Part shown: one piece after another, positions 36,127-44,863 of the stretch
How the letters are laid out: each line of letters opens with the position of its first letter
How positions within the stretch are numbered: the first letter of the stretch is position 1
Origin: Leisingera sp. ANG59
GTDB lineage: Bacteria; Pseudomonadota; Alphaproteobacteria; Rhodobacterales; Rhodobacteraceae
Reading direction: 5' to 3'
DNA: 64,000 bases
Assembly (NCBI RefSeq): GCF_013317235.1
Contig: NZ_WLCM01000004.1
Location: 137,808 to 201,807 of the forward strand
Program-made: the position numbers and the translations under genes
The notes under the pieces: generated by a model
The model's input: the letters and a program-made list of their open reading frames with translations, nothing else
Told to the model about the DNA's origin: nothing
Databases searched by the model: none

Positions 36127-36501
36127 ATGGCCGAAGGGGCGCCGAAAATCCGCATCGACAAGTGGCTGTGGCATGCGCGGTTTTTCAAAACCCGCAGCCT
36201 GGCCGCCAAACAGGTCAGCGCGGGCCATGTGCGCCTCAACGGCACCAAGGCACTGAAACCGGCTCAGAACGTCGCCCCGGGGGATGTTCTGACCTTCGCG
36301 CAAGGCAAAGTGATCCGCGTGGTGCGAGTGGAGGCCATCGGCGAACGCCGCGGCCCGGCCCCGGAGGCCCAGGCGCTGTACTTCGACATGACGGAAAAGC
36401 AGGAAAAAGTTCCGGCCAATCCAAAGTTCGAGGGAAAAGGCCGCCCGGACAAAAAAGCCCGCAGGGCGCTTGATCTTACCCGCAAGCCCGAGGGCTTTTG
36501 A
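36127..36501 (+). CDS. RNA-binding S4 domain protein (Hsp15-like)
   Basis: A 124-residue protein with an N-terminal S4 domain: IRIDKWLWHARFFKTRSLAAKQVSAGHVRLNGTK and a basic C-terminal tail. It resembles Hsp15 (HslR), which binds stalled 50S subunits carrying peptidyl-tRNA. It starts 7 bases after the helicase and precedes fdxA, a common roseobacter order, so a shared transcript is likely. Confidence 0.9.
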   Translation: MAEGAPKIRIDKWLWHARFFKTRSLAAKQVSAGHVRLNGTKALKPAQNVAPGDVLTFAQGKVIRVVRVEAIGERRGPAPEAQALYFDMTEKQEKVPANPKFEGKGRPDKKARRALDLTRKPEGF

Positions 36502-36563
36502 CGCCTTGAAGTGCAGCCGCGTCTGGATTAGCTAGGCGCAAACGGAAAACAGGACTCGGTACA

Positions 36564-36902
36564 ATGACCTATGTCGTGACGGAAAACTGCATCGCCTGCA
36601 AATACACCGACTGCGTCGAGGTATGCCCGGTGGACTGTTTCTACGAGGGTGAGAACACGCTGGTCATTCACCCGGACGAATGCATCGACTGCGGCGTCTG
36701 CGAACCGGAATGCCCGGCGGACGCAATCCGCCCGGATACCGAGCCGGATATGGATAAATGGGTCGAGTTCAACCGCAAATATGCCGAGCTGTGGCCGGTG
36801 ATCGTGTCCAAGAAGGATCCGATGCCGGGCTACGAGGAGCGCGACGGCGAAGAGGGCAAGATGGAGAAGTATTTCTCCGAGGCGCCCGGCGAAGGCGGCT
36901 GA
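36564..36902 (+). CDS. fdxA: Ferredoxin FdxA (7Fe-8S type)
   Basis: A 112-residue dicluster ferredoxin. The N-terminal cysteines ([20 protein letters not shown]) bind a [3Fe-4S] cluster plus one ligand of the second. [16 protein letters not shown] supplies the [4Fe-4S] ligands. The C-terminal extension ([16 protein letters not shown]) is the usual FdxA tail. It carries electrons in the cytoplasm; the partner is not known here. A terminator follows 80 bases on. Confidence 0.95.
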   Translation: MTYVVTENCIACKYTDCVEVCPVDCFYEGENTLVIHPDECIDCGVCEPECPADAIRPDTEPDMDKWVEFNRKYAELWPVIVSKKDPMPGYEERDGEEGKMEKYFSEAPGEGG

Positions 36903-36982
36903 TTCCCTGCCGCACGCGGTGATGCCGCATTTGTGCGGAAAACCGCCGTATTGCTTCGGATTTTCACGGAGCCTTGCCAGCA

Positions 36983-37008
36983 GGCCGCCTTTCGGGCGGC
37001 CCTTTTTT
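36983..37008 (+). terminator. Intrinsic terminator of fdxA
   Basis: GGCCGCC (36983-36989) pairs with GGCGGCC (36995-37001), 5-base loop, followed by TTTTTT. Confidence 0.88.
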
Positions 37009-37201
37009 ATGATATACTTAGCGGACAATAGACATAAACAATCGGAGTCCGCCCCCGGTGCGCCGTAGCAGTGGCGCGCGTAATGGGCGGAATTTCTGCG
37101 GAGAGAATGTCCTGGGGGCTGGTCAAACTGAACTGACCGGAACCGGGAATTTTTTCGCGATAGTGCCGGTGCCGCCCGGCCATGAGTGAGGAAGAACCTG
37201 A

Positions 37202-37711
37202 ATGACCAAGTCGAAGAAGCTCGAATTCCGCCCCAATGATTATGTGGTCTATCCGGCGCATGGCGTCGGACAGATCATCTCGATCGAGGAGCAGGAAGTG
37301 GCGGGCTTTGCGCTGGAGCTTTTCGTGATCACCTTTGAAAAGGACAAGATGACCCTGCGGGTGCCGACCAACAAGGCAACTGAAGTGGGCATGCGCTCTC
37401 TGAGCTCGCCGGATGTGATTGCCCAGGCGATGAAGACGCTCAAGGGCAAGGCCAAGGTGAAGCGCGCCATGTGGTCGCGCCGTGCCCAGGAGTATGAGCA
37501 GAAGATCAACTCTGGCGATCTGATCTCAATCGCAGAGGTGGTGCGCGACCTGCACCGCACTGACGACCAGCGCGAGCAGAGCTATTCCGAGCGCCAGCTG
37601 TACGAAGCCGCGCTGGAGCGCCTGACCCGCGAAGTGGCCGCGGTCTCCGGAAACGACGAAATCGCGGCTGCCAAGCAGGTGGACGAGGTACTGACCTCCC
37701 GCGCTGCGTGA
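37202..37711 (+). CDS. carD: CarD family transcriptional regulator (CdnL-like)
   Basis: A 169-residue CarD/CdnL protein, which binds the RNA polymerase beta subunit and stabilises open complexes, notably at rRNA promoters. The N-terminal Tudor-like polymerase-interaction domain is FRPNDYVVYPAHGVGQIISIEEQEVAG. The helical DNA-binding half has MRSLSSPDVIAQAMKTLKGK, WSRRAQEYEQKINSGD and SYSERQLYEAALERL. A terminator follows 25 bases after the stop. Confidence 0.95.
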   Translation: MTKSKKLEFRPNDYVVYPAHGVGQIISIEEQEVAGFALELFVITFEKDKMTLRVPTNKATEVGMRSLSSPDVIAQAMKTLKGKAKVKRAMWSRRAQEYEQKINSGDLISIAEVVRDLHRTDDQREQSYSERQLYEAALERLTREVAAVSGNDEIAAAKQVDEVLTSRAA

Positions 37712-37735
37712 CGCCTGCGTTGAACTAGGATTGAG

Positions 37736-37765
37736 GGGCCGTGCCTGAAGGGGCGCGGCCCTTTT
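37736..37765 (+). terminator. Intrinsic terminator of carD
   Basis: GGGCCGTGCC (37736-37745) pairs with GGCGCGGCCC (37752-37761) with one G:U, followed by TTTT. It lies between convergent carD and cobS. Confidence 0.75.
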
Positions 37766-37781
37766 GGTGTTTGAAAGTTTC

Positions 37782-38540
37782 TTAGCTGTAAATTGCAAGC
37801 AAGGTAAGCAAGCCGGTGATCTCGGCCGCTTGCTGTGAGGCGCCAAGGATGTCACCGGTCTGGCCTCCGATTTTGGCCTTGGCCAGCGCGCCCAGCCCGG
37901 AAGCGGCGGTCCCCATCGCCAGGGCTGCACCAAAGGCCGCACCGCCGATCAGCAGCAGCGACAGGGAAATGGCCAGCCCGGCGGCGAGCAGGCAGGGCAG
38001 GGCGCGGGGGCGGCCCACGGTCTGCGACAAGCCTGCGGACCGGGCGTTCGGCAACGCGGCCATCAGTGCGGGCATCACCGCCCGGCTCAGCATTGCCAGC
38101 GCCAGCAGCGGCCAGACGCCGGCAACCGCAAACAGCGCTGTCAGAGCGCTCCAGCGCAAGCCGAAGCCCAGAATCAGCGCAATCACCCCATAGGCGCCAA
38201 TGCGGCTGTCCTTCATGATTTCCAGCCGCTGCTCGCGGCTGAAGCCGCCCCAGAGGCCGTCTGCGGTGTCGGCCAGCCCGTCCTCATGCATCGCGCCGGT
38301 CAGCATCACCTGAACCGCCAGCGCCAGCCCAGCGGCCACCGTTTCGGGCAGGCCGGCTGCAAGTGCCAGCGCGGCCAGCAGCGCTGCGGGAAGGGCAACT
38401 GCCAGCCCCGCCAGCGGAAACGCCCAGACCGCCTTGGCCTGGCGCTGGAATGCCTTTGGCGGCAGAGCTGGCAGCGGCAGCCGGGTGAGGAGCACCAGTG
38501 CCAGCAGGATGTCTTTTGCCTGGATGTCGTTTTTTCGCAT
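37782..38540 (-). CDS. cobS: Adenosylcobinamide-GDP ribazoletransferase
   Basis: A 252-residue membrane enzyme joining adenosylcobinamide-GDP and alpha-ribazole, the last step of cobalamin assembly (CobS in Salmonella, CobV in Pseudomonas). The hallmark is [18 protein letters not shown] (near residue 85), with several hydrophobic helices around it. It is divergent from cobT, whose product supplies the ribazole phosphate; the 100-base gap shows no cobalamin riboswitch. Confidence 0.95.
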   Translation of the reverse strand: MRKNDIQAKDILLALVLLTRLPLPALPPKAFQRQAKAVWAFPLAGLAVALPAALLAALALAAGLPETVAAGLALAVQVMLTGAMHEDGLADTADGLWGGFSREQRLEIMKDSRIGAYGVIALILGFGLRWSALTALFAVAGVWPLLALAMLSRAVMPALMAALPNARSAGLSQTVGRPRALPCLLAAGLAISLSLLLIGGAAFGAALAMGTAASGLGALAKAKIGGQTGDILGASQQAAEITGLLTLLAIYS

Positions 38541-38640
38541 TTGCGGGCCTATTGCAGTGCTTGCGGCGAAGCGGTCAGCGGTTAAACAGGGTCAATCCGC
38601 TTTATCCGCGTCCACCACTCAGATGCAACGAGGCTTTCAC

Positions 38641-39657
38641 ATGCTGCCAGAGCTTTCCTCCCTTGATGATTTCCGCGCCGCACTTGCTCGCGCGCCTGCC
38701 CAGGACCAGACGGCTGCGGCTGGCGCGGCGGCACGCAATGGCCAGCTGACGAAACCGCCGGGAGCGCTGGGGCGGCTGGAGGATCTGGCGATCTGGTACG
38801 GCGGCTGGCGCGGCAGCGACCGGCCTGAAATCACCGCGCCCCAGTTGATTGTCTTTGCGGGCAACCATGGCGTCATGGCGCAGGGGGTTTCCGCCTTCCC
38901 GGCAGAAGTGACCGAGCAGATGGTGATCAATTTCGAACACGGGGGCGCCGCGGTCAATCAGCTGGCCAAACTGGCAGGCGCCCGCATGGATGTGCATGCG
39001 CTGGAGCTGGACCGCCCGACCGCTGATTTCACCCAAGAGCCGGCGATGAGCCAGGACGACCTGCTGGCGGCGCTGAAGGCCGGCTGGGATGCGGTCGACC
39101 CGAGCGCGGATCTGCTGGTGGTTGGCGAAATGGGCATCGGCAACACCACGCCCGCTGCGGCGCTGGCCTGTGCCCTGTTCGGCGGTGATGCAGGGGATTG
39201 GACCGGCCGCGGCACCGGCGTCGATGATGCGGGGCTGGCAAACAAGACCCGGGTGGTGGGCGAAGGCGTGGCACTGCACCGGAAGGCGATCCGCGACGGG
39301 CTGGACGCGCTGGCCTGCCTGGGCGGACGTGAGATTGCTGCCATGGCCGGAGCGATTGCTGCCGCCCGTGTGCTGCGCATTCCGGTCATTCTGGACGGTT
39401 ACATCTGCTGCGCAGCGGCAGCTTGCCTGCTGCAAACCGCAGACGGGGCGCTGGACCACACGGTCGCGGGCCACCAGAGCGCCGAAAGCGCCCATCCGGC
39501 TCTGCTGGCGAAACTGGGCAAGGAGCCGCTTTTGTCGCTGGGGCTCCGCTTGGGGGAAGGGTCCGGCGCGGCGCTGGCGATTCAGGTGCTGAAAGGCGCT
39601 GTTGCCTGCCATAGTGGCATGGCCACCTTCGCTGAGGCAGGGGTATCGGACGGCTGA
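38641..39657 (+). CDS. cobT: Nicotinate-nucleotide-dimethylbenzimidazole phosphoribosyltransferase
   Basis: A 338-residue enzyme forming alpha-ribazole phosphate from dimethylbenzimidazole and nicotinate mononucleotide. Motifs are [50 protein letters not shown] and, at the end, [16 protein letters not shown] with the catalytic Glu. ATG 38641 gives the usual N-terminus ([15 protein letters not shown]) although the frame is open upstream. Together with cobS it completes the lower ligand of B12. Confidence 0.95.
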   Translation: MLPELSSLDDFRAALARAPAQDQTAAAGAAARNGQLTKPPGALGRLEDLAIWYGGWRGSDRPEITAPQLIVFAGNHGVMAQGVSAFPAEVTEQMVINFEHGGAAVNQLAKLAGARMDVHALELDRPTADFTQEPAMSQDDLLAALKAGWDAVDPSADLLVVGEMGIGNTTPAAALACALFGGDAGDWTGRGTGVDDAGLANKTRVVGEGVALHRKAIRDGLDALACLGGREIAAMAGAIAAARVLRIPVILDGYICCAAAACLLQTADGALDHTVAGHQSAESAHPALLAKLGKEPLLSLGLRLGEGSGAALAIQVLKGAVACHSGMATFAEAGVSDG

Positions 39658-39689
39658 CCCCCCGGCGTTCAGGCGCTAAAGGTAAGTTA

Positions 39690-39716
39690 GCCCCGGCTTG
39701 TGCCGGGGCATTTTTT
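39690..39716 (+). terminator. Intrinsic terminator of cobT
   Basis: GCCCCGGC (39690-39697) pairs with GCCGGGGC (39702-39709), loop TTGT, followed by ATTTTTT. It overlaps the stop region of the convergent antiporter gene. Confidence 0.88.
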
Positions 39717-41607
39717 ATTCTGCGGCTTCCGAGGATCTCTTGCGCTTGCGTTCGGCCATCTCGAAGATCGCGCTTTCGATGGCTTTCTCCAGCTCCCGCG
39801 CCCGCTCGATATAGGCCTGGTTCTGGCTGGCGGGTACGCCAGGCATCCAGTGCTGCGCGAGGTCACGCAGGTTCTGGCGGTCATGGTTGTAGAAAGTTTG
39901 CGCCGCCTGCGCAGCCTCATATTCACTGAGGCCGACATTTTCGAGCACATAGCGGCCTGCGCGAACAGAGCTGTCGAACAGCTCGCGCACGATATCGTCG
40001 GCACCGGCCTGGTACAGTTCATAGACGTGGTTGCGGTCCTTGGCGCGGGCGATGATGTGCAGGTCGGGATAGGCGCGGCGCACATAGGATACCATCTTGA
40101 CCACGCCCTCAGGATCATCCAGCGCCACCACAAACACCTTTGCCTTGGCGATGCCCGCGGCCTTCAGCAGCTCGGGCCGGGTCGGGTCGCCCAGGAAGCT
40201 TTTGACCCCGAAGCGGCGCATCAGCTGCACCGCCTCCATATCGTGGTCCAGCACCACGGTCTTGAAGCCGCTGGCCTGCACCAGCCGGTTGACGATCTGC
40301 CCGAACCGGCCGATGCCCGCGATAATCACCGGGCCTTCCTCGTCGATCTCGTCGGGTTCAGGTTCTTGAAGCGGTTCGCCCATGCGCTTGGACAGCAAGT
40401 CATAGGCGATGAACAGCAGCGGGGTGATCAGCATCGACAGGGCGATCACCAGCAGCAGTTTTTCCGACAGCGCCGCCGGCAGGACGTTGAGCTGGGTGGA
40501 AAACGCCAGGAGCACGAAGCCGAATTCACCGGCCTGCGCCAGGCTGAGGGTGAACAGCCACAGCCGGCGCCGGCGCAGGCCGAAGGCACGGCCAACAATA
40601 AACAGCACCACACCCTTGGCGAAGATCACCAAGAGGGCCAGCCCGATCAGGTCGCCGGGATCGGCCAGGAACTGGCGGTAGTTGATGCCGGCGCCCACGG
40701 TGATGAAGAACAGTCCGAGCAGAAGCCCCTTGAAAGGGTTGAGGTCGCTCTCCATCTCGTGCCGGAATTCTGAGTTAGCAAGCACCACACCCGCCAGGAA
40801 GGCACCAAGCGCCGGAGATAGGCCGACAAGGGTCATCACGAAGGAGATGCCAACCACGATCATCAGCGCCAGCGCAGTGTACATTTCGCGCAGGTTGGAG
40901 GCGTGGATGAAGCGGAACAGGGGCCGGGTCAGATAGATGCCTGCCAGAATGATGAAGGCGATCGCAGCCAGGGTCACCAGCGCCACGGCCCAGCCGGGCA
41001 GCCCGTCGACCAGTGACAGCGAGCCATGGCCGCCGCCGTGCCCGCCCACCCCCTCACGGCTGATCGAACCGTCGGCAGAGAATTGCGGGATGGCGTATGT
41101 GCCCAGAAGCGGCAGGAAGGCGAGAATCGGAATCACCGCGATATCCTGCGTCAGCAGCACCGAGAATGCCGCGCGGCCGCCACCGGTCTGCATCAGCCCC
41201 TTTTCCGAAAGCGTCTGCAGCACAATTGCAGTGGAGGAGAGAGACAGCGCCAGGCCGATAGCTAGGCTGACATGCCAGTTTTCGCCGGCCAGCATGGCTG
41301 CGCCCATCAGGACGACGGTCGAGGCCGCAACCTGCATGCCGCCGAGGCCGATCAGCTTGTCCCGCATCGCCCAAAGCGCGCGCGGCTCCAGCTCCAGCCC
41401 GATCAGGAACAGCATCATCACCACGCCGAACTCGGCAAAATGGCGCAGATCTTCGGTTTCGGCGCCGGTCAAGCCGAGCACAGGGCCAATCGCGATGCCG
41501 GCCGCGAGGTAGCCCAGAACCGAGCCCAGCCCAAGACGTGCCGCCAGCGGCACCGCGATGACCGCGGCACCCAGGTAAATTGTCGCCTGATAGAAAAACT
41601 CTTCCAT
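39715..41607 (-). CDS. Monovalent cation:proton antiporter-2 (Kef-type, CPA2) with RCK domain
   Basis: A 630-residue transporter. The first 390 residues are a 12-13 helix CPA2 antiporter domain (LGLGSVLGYLAAGIAIGPVLGL; LFLIGLELEPRALW; SSTAIVLQTL). The second part is a TrkA-N/RCK nucleotide-binding domain (GPVIIAGIGRFGQIVNRLVQASG, GDPTRPELLKAAGI). It probably exchanges K+ for H+ under regulation by NAD(H) or glutathione adducts, as in KefB/KefC. I use ATG 41607; upstream in-frame codons lack a better ribosome site. Confidence 0.92.
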   Translation of the reverse strand: MEEFFYQATIYLGAAVIAVPLAARLGLGSVLGYLAAGIAIGPVLGLTGAETEDLRHFAEFGVVMMLFLIGLELEPRALWAMRDKLIGLGGMQVAASTVVLMGAAMLAGENWHVSLAIGLALSLSSTAIVLQTLSEKGLMQTGGGRAAFSVLLTQDIAVIPILAFLPLLGTYAIPQFSADGSISREGVGGHGGGHGSLSLVDGLPGWAVALVTLAAIAFIILAGIYLTRPLFRFIHASNLREMYTALALMIVVGISFVMTLVGLSPALGAFLAGVVLANSEFRHEMESDLNPFKGLLLGLFFITVGAGINYRQFLADPGDLIGLALLVIFAKGVVLFIVGRAFGLRRRRLWLFTLSLAQAGEFGFVLLAFSTQLNVLPAALSEKLLLVIALSMLITPLLFIAYDLLSKRMGEPLQEPEPDEIDEEGPVIIAGIGRFGQIVNRLVQASGFKTVVLDHDMEAVQLMRRFGVKSFLGDPTRPELLKAAGIAKAKVFVVALDDPEGVVKMVSYVRRAYPDLHIIARAKDRNHVYELYQAGADDIVRELFDSSVRAGRYVLENVGLSEYEAAQAAQTFYNHDRQNLRDLAQHWMPGVPASQNQAYIERARELEKAIESAIFEMAERKRKRSSEAAE

Positions 41608-41696
41608 AAAACAGGTATCGCAAGCCTGCCGGTGCCTTGGCAATGGCTTTGCAGCCGCGGGGCAGGCTGTTATGGCAATAGAGCGCCTGCGTGGCG

Positions 41697-42929
41697 CTAC
41701 TGCTCCAGCATACGGATGTCTTCGCTGAGCTTTGCGATCCGGTCCAGCCGCCGCGAAATACGTTCCTGGAAGCCGCCAAGCTGGTCGATGATGTCAGCTA
41801 GGGTTTCGCCGGAGTCAGTCAGCCGCGCGCTTTCAATCTTGAGCAGCACCCGCGTAGAGCTGAGCCCCAGGAAGTGGCGGTGCATGATCTGGCAGGCGCC
41901 AGTGATGCGCGCGGCTTCCTCGTCCACTTCCTTCATGCCGTCCTCAGACCGTTTCACCTGCTCCTTCACCAGGTCACTCAGAATCTTGCGCTCGGATTCC
42001 ATGTCGGCGTTGCCGAGTTCGCGACGTTCCTTCTGAAGCTGGTTGTCGCATTCTATAAGTACGCGTGCCATGCCTTCGACAAACAGGCTGTCGTTCACCG
42101 ACGACTTGATCTTGGCGAAGTTGCTGTTCTCTCCCATCACATGGGCGCCGAACCAATCGGACATCTGCCGAGACATGGCGCCATAGTTCTGGGACAGGAC
42201 TGTCACAGGGCCGCCCGAAGGTTCGATGCGTGAGGCCAGCACCCGCAGGTTATGCGGGATGGTGTGCATGGCATCGAAATCGGCAATCAGCCCATCGGTT
42301 TCCTCTGCCAGTTTTTCGGCATCCTGCAGCATGCCTGTCAGCTCTTGAATCCGGGCATGCGGCTGGTTTCCCAGCCCTTGATCCCGCGCGATCAGTTCCT
42401 GGCTGAGAGCATGGGCTGCAAATTGATGATAGTTCTCATAGCCTCGGCCTTTGAGCCAGTTGAGCAGGTACTGGGCGCTTTCCTCAGGCTTGACGCCTTC
42501 TTCCTTTTCACGCTTCAGCATTTTGGCGTAAAGGCCGCGCACATCATCGAACAGTTTGCTGCTCGGTTTGATGCGGGCAGACAGATAGCCGTCCTGACAG
42601 GGGACCACCACGGCGAACACCCAGTAATACAGTCCGTCCTTGGCCTTGTTCTTGACGTAGGCGCCAATGCTTTCACCGCGCTGGATCGTCTCCCAGAATA
42701 GCGAGAATACACCCTTGGGCATGTCCGGGTGGCGGATCACCTTGTGCGGCGCACCAGTCAGCTCTTCCCAGGAATAGGCGCCGACGCGGCGGAACACATA
42801 GTTTCCGGCCCGGATCACCCCCCGGCTGTCGGTTCGGGAGAAAAACACCTCATTGAGGCCAAATGGGGCCTCGCCGCTGGTTGGGCGGGTTTCAACGCGG
42901 CGGTCGACAAAGGACACGGAAGGTTCCAC
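41697..42929 (-). CDS. PAS-domain protein, Aer-like without a chemoreceptor signalling domain
   Basis: A 410-residue soluble protein. The N-terminal PAS domain (residues about 25-120) resembles the redox-sensing PAS of Aer: FFSRTDSRGVIRAGNYVFRRV, LTGAPHKVIRHPDMPKGVFSLFW, KDGLYYWVFAVVVP. The rest is helical, probably coiled coil (DAEKLAEETDGLIADFDAMH; ERRELGNADMESERKIL), but the conserved methyl-accepting hairpin tip is absent. Its output is unclear; it may bind a separate partner. Confidence 0.85.
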   Translation of the reverse strand: MEPSVSFVDRRVETRPTSGEAPFGLNEVFFSRTDSRGVIRAGNYVFRRVGAYSWEELTGAPHKVIRHPDMPKGVFSLFWETIQRGESIGAYVKNKAKDGLYYWVFAVVVPCQDGYLSARIKPSSKLFDDVRGLYAKMLKREKEEGVKPEESAQYLLNWLKGRGYENYHQFAAHALSQELIARDQGLGNQPHARIQELTGMLQDAEKLAEETDGLIADFDAMHTIPHNLRVLASRIEPSGGPVTVLSQNYGAMSRQMSDWFGAHVMGENSNFAKIKSSVNDSLFVEGMARVLIECDNQLQKERRELGNADMESERKILSDLVKEQVKRSEDGMKEVDEEAARITGACQIMHRHFLGLSSTRVLLKIESARLTDSGETLADIIDQLGGFQERISRRLDRIAKLSEDIRMLEQ

Positions 42930-42983
42930 TTTGGGTTACAATAGTCGTTGCCGCATCTTTAGGATCAAATCCTTCCCAGCTGG

Positions 42984-43439
42984 TTAAGTCGGCAGCGGCG
43001 CGTCGCGTTTTAACTGTGCCATCACGATCTGGCTCTGAACCCTCGCAACGCCGGGATGAGGCAGCAGAATCTCGTGTATCAGCGTATTCAGTGCCTGCAA
43101 GTCGGTACAGTAGACGCGCAGCAGGTAATCGGCCTCGCCGGTCATCGTCCAGGCTGAAGTGATTTCCGGCTGGCTGGCCACCAGCCTGGCGAATCCCTTT
43201 GACTGTTCCGGTCCGTGGCTGCTGAGGTGCACCTGCACGAACCCTTGTACGGCGAGTCCCAGTTTGGTTGGGTTCAGCCGGGCGGCGTAGCCCTCGATGT
43301 AGCCTTCTACTTCCAGCCTCTGCCGCCGCCGGCCGGCTTGACTGGGTGACAGGTTCAGCAATTCGCCCAACTCCTGCGCGGTCAGGTGGGCATTTTTCTG
43401 CAGCGCTGCGAGCAGCTTGGTATCGGTTGGGTCCAGCAT
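42984..43439 (-). CDS. Lrp/AsnC family transcriptional regulator
   Basis: A 151-residue regulator with an N-terminal helix-turn-helix (LLAALQKNAHLTAQELGELLNLSPSQAGRRRQRLE) and a C-terminal amino-acid-binding RAM domain (PEITSAWTMTGEADYLLRVYC). It is divergent from hppD with about 150 bases between, so it probably controls tyrosine breakdown in response to an amino acid or keto acid. Start: ATG 43439, with AGAGG upstream; GTG 43451 is an alternative. Confidence 0.9.
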   Translation of the reverse strand: MLDPTDTKLLAALQKNAHLTAQELGELLNLSPSQAGRRRQRLEVEGYIEGYAARLNPTKLGLAVQGFVQVHLSSHGPEQSKGFARLVASQPEITSAWTMTGEADYLLRVYCTDLQALNTLIHEILLPHPGVARVQSQIVMAQLKRDAPLPT

Positions 43440-43590
43440 GCGTGTTTTCACCTCTTTTTTGCATAATGGTGCGGAAATCGCGCTTATTTCAAGTTCCTGG
43501 CGCGAAAGTATGCGGAAAACCTGCAGCCGATATGCGGTATTCTTGATTCAAGAATTCACATTGTCCTGAATGGCATGAAGGAGACGCGCT

Positions 43591-44691
<1,101 letters not shown>

Positions 44692-44712
44692 GCGCTGGCT
44701 GACAAACTGGCT

Positions 44713-44746
44713 AAGCCGGGCCTGTCATGCAGGCCCGGCTTTTTTA
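44713..44746 (+). terminator. Intrinsic terminator of hppD
   Basis: AAGCCGGGCCTG (44713-44724) pairs with CAGGCCCGGCTT (44730-44741), loop TCATG, then TTTTT. Confidence 0.9.
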
Positions 44747-44863
44747 CGGCTTGGTTATCCGGCTAGAAATTGCAGGCGGGCAACAGTGCTGATGCTTGCC
44801 ATGCAGCAGGCATTCCTGGAATGCCCATCGCCGTAAGATTCCGAAGGCACTTGTTTTGCGCCC

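Noticed and set aside
38541..38640. Possible cobalamin riboswitch between cobS and cobT
   Set aside because: The 100-base gap is too short for the full element and lacks a B12 box.
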